A DNA stretch of 64,000 nt, from the NCBI RefSeq assembly GCF_001628715.1, contig NZ_CP011120.1, positions 2,438,501-2,502,500 of the forward strand, given 5' to 3'. The position numbers and the translations under genes were made by a program. Source of the stretch: Acetobacter oryzifermentans (GTDB lineage: Bacteria > Pseudomonadota > Alphaproteobacteria > Acetobacterales > Acetobacteraceae). How positions within the stretch are numbered: the stretch's first letter is position 1; every line of letters starts with the position of its first letter. Below are positions 28,282 to 36,003 of the stretch, one piece after another. Under the pieces are notes generated by a model. It was not told the DNA's origin and made no database searches. It saw only the letters and a program-made list of their open reading frames with translations.

Positions 28282-29157
28282 TTAACTGCCGATAAGAGGA
28301 AGCTGCTTAAGCATTTCCTGCAGGTTTAGGGCATCCCATGGCATGTGCTCGGCAATTGTCATACCGACCACTTCTTTTTCAGTCGTCACTTCCTGAATCA
28401 GTTTCAGAACATCAGGAATGTTGAGTTTTCCCTCGGCAACATCTCCAAAATCATGCTTGCCACGACCCGGTTTTGCAAAAAGCAGAGAACGGAAGTTATG
28501 CGGATCCAGCACATCAAGATCCAGATGAATAGCAAGCACTTCAATCTGACTGTCTTTTAGCCATTCCATAACCGGCTGTGCACCATTACGCACCTGCTGA
28601 GGTGAACATGTCCGCAATCCATGATCCGCAATGAACTGGGCTTCGAACGGAAGTGGATCATGAATGCCCGCAATCATCACATTCTTTGCAGGAACCGGCT
28701 TTGTCACTGCCTTTGTCAGGTCGGGATCGCCATGGCCTAACAGAGCCCCCAGAACGTGTGCATGTGCGTTCATATACTGCTTTGGGGTCTGAACGTCTGG
28801 ATGGGTATCAATCCAGAGCACCCCCAGCTTATCGCCATAGCGTTCTGAAAGCCACGAAAAAGGCACGAGTGAGACAAGACAGTCCCCGCCCAGAACCGCC
28901 AGTGACTTCGGTTGATGACGTTCAATGATTGTCCGGGCTTCTCCAATTTGTTTCAGCAAAACACTGCGTCCACGCATTTCATTCTCGACTGGCAGAGGGA
29001 CGTCTGTCGGAACGTCAACTGGAACTTCCTCAACCGGTCCAGCAGAAGGAGGAGCCAGCCAGGCCAGAAGTTTTGATCCCAGATAATAGGGAGGATTATC
29101 TCCGCCCTGCCACTGAGGGAAAATAAGTCTCAAAGTTTGGGAATTCTGATCCGCCAT
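28282..29157 (-). CDS. Arginase/agmatinase (ureohydrolase) family protein
   Basis: A 291-residue ureohydrolase-fold protein. Metal-site motifs are WIDTHPDVQTP (for the family DAHxD box), AHAHVLGALLG, and HLDLDVLDP (for SxDxDxxDP). The first box is GGDC where active arginases have GGDH, so one manganese ligand is replaced by Cys. If active it would release urea from arginine or a related guanidino compound. The start ATG at 29157 has a perfect AGGAGG six bases upstream; an open frame extends 44 codons further but lacks such a site. It is cargo of the island, yet lies close to the urea uptake and urease genes, which could use its product. Confidence 0.8.
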   Translation of the reverse strand: MADQNSQTLRLIFPQWQGGDNPPYYLGSKLLAWLAPPSAGPVEEVPVDVPTDVPLPVENEMRGRSVLLKQIGEARTIIERHQPKSLAVLGGDCLVSLVPFSWLSERYGDKLGVLWIDTHPDVQTPKQYMNAHAHVLGALLGHGDPDLTKAVTKPVPAKNVMIAGIHDPLPFEAQFIADHGLRTCSPQQVRNGAQPVMEWLKDSQIEVLAIHLDLDVLDPHNFRSLLFAKPGRGKHDFGDVAEGKLNIPDVLKLIQEVTTEKEVVGMTIAEHMPWDALNLQEMLKQLPLIGS

Positions 29158-29379
29158 GGAAGACCTCCTGTCAGGTAAGTGCATGCGGTATGCCTCGGCA
29201 CCGATCAGACAACTCGCCATCGCGCCAGATGTGAGGGCGATTATCTTTCTTCTTTCGTAAAAAATCCGAGATTTTCCAAACCGCTTCATACAATAGAGTA
29301 TTTCATGAGAAATATAGAATTAATAGATGTTTATTACTGAAATTTACTCACAAACATTTTGATAAAAAACTCTATAGTC

Positions 29380-30132
29380 ATGCAGCATTTGATTTCTCGG
29401 GAACTTTCTCCTGGTCGCCAGAAACTGGCCATCCTGTCTCTGGCGTTGGGATAATTTGTGTCAGTCACCACTGAATTTCTTCCTATAGGTATCCTGCCTG
29501 ATATTTCGACAACATTTCCTGTAAGTTCCGGAACGGCGGGGCTTACCATGACAGTTCCTGGAATGATGGCAGCACGTTCCGCTCCTGAGGTCATGCTTTT
29601 TCCAGGGCTCATAGATCGTCGCAGGATTGTTTTATGGCTCTCCCTTATTCTGCTCGCAGGTTGCCTGATTGCCATCATGGCACCGACATTTGCAGTGATA
29701 CTGCTTAGCGGGACACTGGTCGGTATCAGTCTTGGTGCATTCTGGGCGATGGGCCTTTCTGTCGCAGTAGAACTCGGTGCCAAGGAAAAGACGCATAAGG
29801 CAGCCGCGGCTGTTTTTGCAAGGGTCAGGGCAGCCATGATCCTTGAGATTCCAATGGGATCTCTTGTAGCCGAATAATCATCCTGGTGTGGTGCATTTGT
29901 GGCCGCCGCAATCATCGCCATTGCCGCTTTAGTCATGCAGTGGAGAATGCTTCCAACTGTTCCAGCGAAAAGCCATGTCCGGCTCACTGACTTCAAAGCA
30001 TTCGTCTGGATACCCGAAGCACGGAAAAGTATCGTTATGATCGCTACCGTTTTTGCAGCACATTGTGCAGCCCAATCTTTCGGGGTTTTCCAAGAGAAAC
30101 CTCAAAAAATTATTCTCCGTTTTAAACTCTAA
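29380..30132 (+). pseudogene. MFS (DHA1, sugar/drug efflux type) transporter pseudogene
   Basis: Translation in a single frame from ATG 29380 gives a DHA1-type N-terminal half: RQKLAILSLALG, then TAA (29452-29454), VTTEFLPIGILPDIS, GTAGLTMTVPGMMAA, LIDRRRIVLWLSLILLAG, GISLGAFWAMGLSVA and EIPMGSLVAE. A second TAA (29875-29877) is followed in the same frame by WCGAFVAAAIIAIAALVM and more. The two stops fall inside conserved transporter sequence, and the protein is cut off after about seven helices. The closest known group by motif is the SotB/AraJ efflux type. It is dead by nonsense mutation and truncation. Confidence 0.78.
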
Positions 30133-30377
30133 GCTGCTTATGATGCTTCCCGTTTTCTTTTTCACCACAATCAAACAACCACGTTGCACTCTGATGGAAG
30201 TGTCATCATTCAATTTGTAGCAAGCGGATCACTTGAGATAGCAAATCACTTTTTCACTTGGACAACACAGTCGAAATTGTTGAACCCCACTCTCTTCGGG
30301 AAAAACTCTGCGAAATACTAGAAGCAGCATTCCAACATCACAAAGCTACGGCCATTTCTGGCGCATTGAACCATTAA
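30133..30377 (+). pseudogene. C-terminal remnant of a WYL-domain transcriptional regulator
   Basis: Directly after the MFS stop, in the same frame, comes AYDASRFLFHH, then HSDGSVIIQFVASGSLEIANHFFTW. A frameshift near 30257 leads into LDNTVEIVEPHSLREKLCEIL ending at TAA 30375-30377. This matches the tail of YafY-type WYL regulators, where a xDGSVxLxF strand, a helix ending in W, and VEVLEPxxLRxEL follow each other. The HTH and most of the WYL domain are absent. The junction with the MFS fragment indicates a deletion that fused two unrelated genes. The following 165 bp to the next start are AT-rich and show nothing further. Confidence 0.6.
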
Positions 30378-30542
30378 ACACTTTTTTATGAGCTCATTTA
30401 TGAGAGTAAAAAAAACAAAGAGGAAAAAAATAACATTCTGCTACCATATGTTCACCAAAAACGATAGAACACCATAAAATGTAAACATGCATTACTTATT
30501 GCATTTACACAAAATGAATATCTTTATGAGGATTAATACCCT

Positions 30543-31568
30543 ATGTTTGATAATACTAATTTATTCCGCTGGGCAACATCAGAGTTATCACAAGATGCTT
30601 TTATTTGCTGGCTGTTAAGTTGGGCTGATAGCTCATGTGCAAGCAAAGACCTTAAAATGCATAATGCAGGAAAAATATTTGTTAATTACTTGCTTGAATT
30701 AAGCAAAGAGAACCCCATTTCAAGTGAAAATATCGTTGTTAAAAAACAACTTGATTCAGCGGATATTGTTGCTGAAATTGGCAAAAATCTCATTCTTCTT
30801 ATCGAAGATAAAACTGATACTGCCGAACATGGTAACCAATTAGATCGTTATAAAACTGCAATCCAAGCCCGTTACCCCAGCCGGAAAATCTTACCGATTT
30901 TTTGCAAAACAGGAAATCAATCGAATTATAAAAAAGCAAAAAAGTCTGGATACAACCTTCTTTTGAGAAGGGATTTTTTGAATGTTTTAATAAAAATTAA
31001 AGAAAATGGGTTAGAAAACAATATATTCAATGATTTTTTATCGTTGCTTGATTTTCGTGAAAAAGAAACGCAAAGTTTTCTCCACCTTCATCCTAACGAC
31101 TGGTCCCGTTATTCTTGGCAAGGTTTTTTTCTCTCTCTTCAAGAAGTTTTTCCGGATCTTAATTGGGGATATGTTGCCAATGCACAAGGCGGATTTATGG
31201 GAGCTTGGTGGCATTTCGGGGCTTGGTCTGGCTGGCAAACCTACTTGCAAATAGAAGAAAAATCTCTTGTCATGAAATTAGGTTGCTGGACAGAAAAACA
31301 TCTACCAGCCGCCCGATCGTCTGTTAGAAACAGATGGTTAAAAACGCTTAAAGCCGCAAACAAAGAGAGCGATATAACAATAACTCCTCCAGTAAGGCGC
31401 GGAAATGGACGTTCTATGACAGCAGCCCTTGTCAGTTCGGAAAGCAACTGGATACAACTCGATAAAAATAAGCTCATTGATTTTGATGCCACCGTGACTT
31501 TCCTACGTAAAGCAATGGCAGTAATTGATAAGGCCCGTAGTGATTTAACTTTTGCTGATGATAAGTAA
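30543..31568 (+). CDS. PD-(D/E)XK nuclease superfamily protein, AT-rich island gene
   Basis: A 341-residue protein starting MFDNTNLFRWATSELSQDAFICWLLSWAD, the opening block of a PD-(D/E)XK family I recall as scattered across mobile regions (PF14281-like). The putative active site is Asp in SADIVAEIG followed by LLIEDKTDT, giving D-x(n)-E-x-K, at about residues 72-92, with a conserved Gln/Asp/Arg helix NQLDRYKTAI after it. The C-terminal part (about 185-330) is rich in Trp and has no known fold. The gene is markedly richer in A/T than its neighbours, consistent with recent transfer. It could be an antiphage nuclease or a solitary remnant of a defence or restriction module; no partner gene is adjacent. 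Confidence 0.7.
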   Translation: MFDNTNLFRWATSELSQDAFICWLLSWADSSCASKDLKMHNAGKIFVNYLLELSKENPISSENIVVKKQLDSADIVAEIGKNLILLIEDKTDTAEHGNQLDRYKTAIQARYPSRKILPIFCKTGNQSNYKKAKKSGYNLLLRRDFLNVLIKIKENGLENNIFNDFLSLLDFREKETQSFLHLHPNDWSRYSWQGFFLSLQEVFPDLNWGYVANAQGGFMGAWWHFGAWSGWQTYLQIEEKSLVMKLGCWTEKHLPAARSSVRNRWLKTLKAANKESDITITPPVRRGNGRSMTAALVSSESNWIQLDKNKLIDFDATVTFLRKAMAVIDKARSDLTFADDK

Positions 31569-31712
31569 GAAAAGTATTCCATTTATCTTTTGTAAAAAAT
31601 CAGAAATTTACAGGGGGCTATTTTCTGCCTCCTGTAAAATCTCATAATAATTTAATGAATTATCTTGATTACTCCACGGGTTTACCCACGAAGTGAACCC
31701 TTTACTACTTAA

Positions 31713-31768
31713 GGCAAACGGGTTTGAAGCCCGTGCAGAACACCACGTTTTTCGTAATGCTTGCAGAG
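31713..31768 (+). repeat. Degenerate copy of the tRNA-Glu 3' half (likely decayed attachment site)
   Basis: GGCAA-ACGGG-TTTGAAG-CCCGT and a CCA-GTTTTTC continuation match the T-arm, CCA end and downstream flank of tRNA-Glu at 26530-26583. In the 36 bases from ACGGG to TTTTTC, 29 are identical. The T-stem still pairs. Upstream the match weakens but a CCCTTT corresponding to the anticodon region remains (about 31698). This looks like the old attR of the island after substitutions. Confidence 0.6.
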
Positions 31769-31791
31769 GATTTTCTTAAAGTTCCACTCCC

Positions 31792-32487
31792 TCAAATCGC
31801 AATGTTGGCGCGCACTTCTTCTGCATCCATTTCTGCAACTTGCCCAGAAAGTATAATTTTACCTCTATCCATAACCTCTACGGTATCAGCAAGATTAAAT
31901 GCAAAATCAAAGTATTGTTCCACCAACACAATGGCCATGTCTCCACGATCTCTCAACATAGAGATAATAGTGCCAATGTCCTTGATAATATTGGGTTGAA
32001 TGCCTTCTGTTGGTTCATCCAACACCAAAAGCCGAGGGCGGATAATAAGGGCACGTGCAATAGCCAACTGCTGTTGCTGCCCGCCCGAGAGGTCACCTCC
32101 ACGTCGATTAAGCATTTTTTCCAAAACAGGGAACAGTTCAAAAACTTCGTCTGGTATTTTTCTGTCTCGCCGTTTTAGAAGGCCATACCCGGTTTCAAGA
32201 TTTTCACGCACACTCAGCAAAGGAAAAATATCGCGCCCCTGCGGCACTGTCGCAATGCCCCGCCTTGCACGTTCATAAGCGGAAAGGCTTGTGATATCCT
32301 CTCCCTCCCATACAATCTTACCTGAACTGACAGCATGCATACCTGTAATGGCACGCATAAGGCTGGTTTTACCAACCCCGTTACGCCCCAGCACACATGT
32401 AACCTTGCCTGCGCATGCTTCTAAAGAAATACCTCGCAAAGCAATGGCAGCCCCATAATGCAGATGCACATCCTCAACCCTAAGCAT
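31792..32487 (-). CDS. urtE: Urea ABC transporter ATP-binding protein UrtE
   Basis: This 231-residue ATPase belongs to the LivF-like branch of branched-chain amino acid/urea importers. It shows Walker A GRNGVGKTSL, signature DLSGGQQQQLAIARAL, Walker B LLVLDEPTEGIQPNI and the H-loop replacement region IVLVEQYFDFA. The GIQPNI after Walker B is typical of UrtE. It is the last gene of urtABCDE on the minus strand, 38 bp after urtD, and its end abuts the decayed island boundary. A pair with UrtD energises urea import. Confidence 0.93.
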   Translation of the reverse strand: MLRVEDVHLHYGAAIALRGISLEACAGKVTCVLGRNGVGKTSLMRAITGMHAVSSGKIVWEGEDITSLSAYERARRGIATVPQGRDIFPLLSVRENLETGYGLLKRRDRKIPDEVFELFPVLEKMLNRRGGDLSGGQQQQLAIARALIIRPRLLVLDEPTEGIQPNIIKDIGTIISMLRDRGDMAIVLVEQYFDFAFNLADTVEVMDRGKIILSGQVAEMDAEEVRANIAI

Positions 32488-32525
32488 AAGGACATTCTCC
32501 TTTTCTGCATTTACGGTTCAGCATT

Positions 32526-33266
32526 TTAGCGTCCAAGATAAACCTCAATAACTCTTGGATCATGACTGACATTTTCCAAATTACCTTCCGCCAGAACAGA
32601 TCCTTCATGCAACACCGTTACTGTCACCCCTAATGCACGCACAAAATCCATGTCGTGTTCTACAACGACCACACTACGTGTTTGGTTGATCTCTCGGAGC
32701 AACTCTGCGGTTGCCATGGTTTCTGCATCTGTCATGCCCGCTACGGGTTCATCCACCAAAAGCAAGTCTGGCTCCTGCCCTAACAGCATGCCTATTTCCA
32801 GCCACTGCTTCTGCCCGTGGCTCATCCCACCAGCCTGCCGGGCAGCATGATCTTTCAAACGGGTCGTTTCCAGAATCTGGTCTATGCGCTCCTGTTCTTT
32901 ACCTGAAAAACGCGCAAGCAAAACAGAAAACGGTGCACGAATACCACTTAAAGAAAGCAATAGGTTTTCTTGCACAGTTAACGCTTCGAACACTGTTGGT
33001 TTTTGAAATTTGCGGCCAATTCCTAAACGAGCGATTGCTGGTTCATCCAGTTTGGTCAAGTCACCTCCACAAAACCGAACTGTGCCTGTATCTGGGCGCG
33101 TCTTTCCCGTGATGATATCCATCATCGTCGTTTTGCCTGCACCATTTGGGCCAATAATTGCCCGCATTTCCCCTGGATGCAGCGTAAGGTTCAATCCATT
33201 AATAGCCCGGAAACCATCAAAAGCTACGCTAACATCACGCATTTCCAGAAAATGTGTTTCACTCAC
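32526..33266 (-). CDS. urtD: Urea ABC transporter ATP-binding protein UrtD
   Basis: This 246-residue LivG-like ATPase has Walker A GPNGAGKTTMMDIITGKTRPD, signature GGMSHGQKQWLEIGMLL, Walker B LLLVDEPVAGMTDAE and VVVEHDMDFV. The SHGQKQWLEIGMLL version of the signature is characteristic of UrtD. Its ATG overlaps the urtC stop by four bases, indicating translational coupling. Confidence 0.94.
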   Translation of the reverse strand: MSETHFLEMRDVSVAFDGFRAINGLNLTLHPGEMRAIIGPNGAGKTTMMDIITGKTRPDTGTVRFCGGDLTKLDEPAIARLGIGRKFQKPTVFEALTVQENLLLSLSGIRAPFSVLLARFSGKEQERIDQILETTRLKDHAARQAGGMSHGQKQWLEIGMLLGQEPDLLLVDEPVAGMTDAETMATAELLREINQTRSVVVVEHDMDFVRALGVTVTVLHEGSVLAEGNLENVSHDPRVIEVYLGR

Positions 33267-34402
33267 GCACCTTCTCCTTCCGGGTTAGAGACTTCAGGCG
33301 TAACTTCCTCTGGCTGCTTTTTGACAAGATGATGCCGCAACCCCATAAGACCCTGAGGGAGAAAAAGGGTGGTAACAAGAAAGAGCAAACCAAGCCCATA
33401 AAGCCAAAACTCTGGCAACCATGCGGTAAAAAGTGTTTTACCGCAATTTACCAATACAGCTCCAAGCACAGACCCTGACAATGTACCACGCCCACCCACG
33501 GCAACCCAGATAACAGACTCAATAGAATTGGCAGGAGCAAACTCACTAGGGTTAATAATACCCACCTGTGTTACATAAAGAGCGCCGCCAATGCCCGCTA
33601 CCATGGCCGAAAAAACCCATATCAGCAGCTTGGCCTGTTCTGGACGGTATCCTAAAAAACGCGTGCGGTTTTCTGCATCTCTTACAGCCACCAGCAGATA
33701 ACCAAATCTGCCCGATACAAGCCACCGAGAGAGCAGCAAACACCCTGCCAACACAGCCCCAGTAACCACTAAAAGTACTGCGCGTGTAAGAGGTGAATGC
33801 AAATCCGCTCCTAAAATATCCTTAAAATCTGTTAGGCCATTATTGCCGCCAAAACCTAAACCATTCTGAAAAAATGCCAACATCAAAGCATATGTTAGAG
33901 CCTGCGTGATAATGGAAAGATAAACACCCGAAACACGAGAGCGAAATGCTAACCAGCCAAATACACCAGCCAGAATACCCGGCACTATCAGTACCAGTAA
34001 CATCGCCCATGCAAAATGATCACTCCCCCACCAGTACCATGGAAGTGACTTCCACGATAAAAAGATCATAAAATCTGGCAAATTGGGATTACCATAAACG
34101 CCACGGGTGCCAATTTCCCGCATGAGGTACATGCCCATGGCATAACCACCCAATGCAAAAAATGCTGCATGCCCCAATGTAAGAATACCTGCAAAACCCC
34201 ATACAAGATCAACAGATAAAGCAAGAATAGCATACGCCAAATACTTGCCTGCCAATGAAACAACAAAGGCTGAAACATGGAGTGGATTTGCTTCTGGAAG
34301 TAAACTTGCACCCGCCAACACAATCGTAACCGCAAATGCCACTGCAGCCATACGTATGGTGCCGGAGAAAGACTTTGTGGTTGAAGGTGACAGCGCGTTC
34401 AT
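33263..34402 (-). CDS. urtC: Urea ABC transporter permease UrtC
   Basis: This 379-residue LivM-like permease has about ten hydrophobic helices. It contains the family block DLVWGFAGILTLGHAAFFALGGYAMGMYL, followed by an extramembrane insertion (WKSLPWYWWGSDHF) that is typical of UrtC. ITQALTYALMLAFFQNGLGFGGNNGLTDF and the EAA-like SIESVIWVAVGGRGTLSGSVLGAVLVN come further on. It overlaps urtB and urtD at each end by four bases, so B-C-D are tightly coupled. Confidence 0.93.
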   Translation of the reverse strand: MNALSPSTTKSFSGTIRMAAVAFAVTIVLAGASLLPEANPLHVSAFVVSLAGKYLAYAILALSVDLVWGFAGILTLGHAAFFALGGYAMGMYLMREIGTRGVYGNPNLPDFMIFLSWKSLPWYWWGSDHFAWAMLLVLIVPGILAGVFGWLAFRSRVSGVYLSIITQALTYALMLAFFQNGLGFGGNNGLTDFKDILGADLHSPLTRAVLLVVTGAVLAGCLLLSRWLVSGRFGYLLVAVRDAENRTRFLGYRPEQAKLLIWVFSAMVAGIGGALYVTQVGIINPSEFAPANSIESVIWVAVGGRGTLSGSVLGAVLVNCGKTLFTAWLPEFWLYGLGLLFLVTTLFLPQGLMGLRHHLVKKQPEEVTPEVSNPEGEGA

Positions 34403-36003
34403 GACTCTACACCCCGACCACGCACAGGGAACATACCTCTCGGATGCCGCTGAATATAGAGAATAACCAGAACAAGAATGGCAATTTTAGCTGATACAGC
34501 CCCAATAGTGGGTTCCAGTATTTTTCCGCCCATACCAAGTGTCATGGCCGCAGCTAATGTGCCCCACAGGTTACCAACACCACCAAATACCACCACCATA
34601 AAGCTATCAATAATGTAAGACTGCCCCAAATTAGGGCTTACATTATCAATCTGGCTTACAGCCACCCCGGCCAACCCAGCAAGCCCAGCCCCCAGCCCAA
34701 AAGCCAACGCATCTACACGCGGTGTACGTATCCCCATCAACGCTGCCATACGGCGGTTTTGTGTAACGGCACGCATTTCCAAGCCAAGTGATGTTTTGCG
34801 CATAACCAGCATAAGCGCGCCCAGAACCAAAAAGGCAAAAACAAAAATTGCCAATCTGTTTAAAGTAATATCCACACTCCCAAGCATCCATGATCCAGAA
34901 AGCCACGCAGGTGTTATAACCGCGATATTGGTAGGCCCGAAAATAGACCGAATAGCCTGCTGAAGAATGAGAGAAAGCCCCCATGTTGCCAACAGAGTTT
35001 CCAGCGGTCTGCCATACAAAAAGCGGATCAAACCGCGTTCGATAAGAATACCCAGCAAACCACACACACAGAACGCAACAGGAATTGCCACTAAAAGGGA
35101 AACAGGCTCTAGCCACGGAACGGTTGCCCGAATACCCTGCTGCACCAGCCATGTTGTATAGGCGCCAATCATCATCAGCTCACCATGAGCCATGTTGATC
35201 ACACCCATAACGCCAAATGTAATGGCAAGCCCAGTTGCAGCCAAAAGCAATACAGACCCATAGCTCAGCCCGTAAAAGGCATTTTGCAATACGCTCCATA
35301 CACGCTGTTTCAAATCTATGCTGGAAACAGTTTTTGCCGCTGCCTTTCGCACTTCCGGTGTTTCATGATCAGATGCAGCCACAACAGCAAGTAAGCCGCG
35401 TGCTTCCAGATCTCCTGCTGAACCAAGCGTTTTTACAGCAGCCAAACGTGTGGCCTCCTGCCCCGGTTGCACAGGTTGTGCCAACATTGTTGCCGCATTT
35501 GCCTGTTCAAGTTTCAACCGAACATGACTGTTCTTTTCACGCTCCAGAGCATGATGAATAACCGGCAACATGGCAGGATTATGCTGCGCATACATTTGAG
35601 TTGCGGCTTTTAAACGCACTGCATCTTCTGGAGAAAGCAATTCCAGTTCTGCAGTTGCGCTCGCCAAAACCTGGCGAACATGATTATTCATCCGCACAGG
35701 TTTAAGATCGGCTGGTATATTTTGTACAGACTGACCGGTTCGGGCATCAACATAGGTTGTGCCAGCCCGAATAAAAACCCCACCTGCAGGAGAATAAACT
35801 AGATGCCGTTTTTCCAAGGCATCTATAACCGCTCCAGCTTGCGGATTACCAGAAGCCACCATAGCCGAAACCGTATCAGCTATGGTATTAAACTGGCCAC
35901 TTTCCAAACCTGAAAATTCGTCTGCTGCTGCCCCTCGCACTCCTGAAAATGCAAGCAGTAAACAGACAACACCAGCCCACAGAAACTGGCTGAACCTACA
36001 CAT
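34399..36003 (-). CDS. urtB: Urea ABC transporter permease UrtB
   Basis: This 534-residue LivH-like permease has the long N-terminal periplasmic domain found in UrtB. A signal or first helix (about 1-27) is followed by about 220 soluble residues with HEAT-like Ala/Leu-rich helices, and then eight or so membrane helices. Diagnostic segments are NAFYGLSYGSVLLLAATGLAITFGVMGVINMAHGELMMIGAYTTW and NLGQSYIIDSFMVVVFGGVGNLWGTL. The ATG at 36003 overlaps the end of urtA and is preferred over a longer frame starting at 36048. Confidence 0.92.
   Translation of the reverse strand: MCRFSQFLWAGVVCLLLAFSGVRGAAADEFSGLESGQFNTIADTVSAMVASGNPQAGAVIDALEKRHLVYSPAGGVFIRAGTTYVDARTGQSVQNIPADLKPVRMNNHVRQVLASATAELELLSPEDAVRLKAATQMYAQHNPAMLPVIHHALEREKNSHVRLKLEQANAATMLAQPVQPGQEATRLAAVKTLGSAGDLEARGLLAVVAASDHETPEVRKAAAKTVSSIDLKQRVWSVLQNAFYGLSYGSVLLLAATGLAITFGVMGVINMAHGELMMIGAYTTWLVQQGIRATVPWLEPVSLLVAIPVAFCVCGLLGILIERGLIRFLYGRPLETLLATWGLSLILQQAIRSIFGPTNIAVITPAWLSGSWMLGSVDITLNRLAIFVFAFLVLGALMLVMRKTSLGLEMRAVTQNRRMAALMGIRTPRVDALAFGLGAGLAGLAGVAVSQIDNVSPNLGQSYIIDSFMVVVFGGVGNLWGTLAAAMTLGMGGKILEPTIGAVSAKIAILVLVILYIQRHPRGMFPVRGRGVES

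Larger units (their letters stand above)
26530..31768. mobile_element. Decayed genomic island inserted at tRNA-Glu
   Basis: The element is bounded on the left by the intact tRNA-Glu 3' half and on the right by a degraded copy of the same sequence (31713-31768). An integrase remnant lies directly after the tRNA in the normal orientation for tRNA-targeting integrative elements. Cargo is a LysR regulator, an arginase-family gene, two pseudogenes (MFS transporter and WYL regulator) and an AT-rich PD-(D/E)XK family gene. Base composition changes strongly inside, the nuclease gene being far richer in A and T than the flanks (by eye). No intact integrase, excisionase or conjugation gene was seen, so the element should be immobile. 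Confidence 0.65.

Noticed and set aside
29334..29996. Long minus-strand open frame of about 220 codons
   Set aside because: It lies opposite a recognisable MFS transporter pseudogene; the plus-strand translation has family motifs and the minus-strand one does not.
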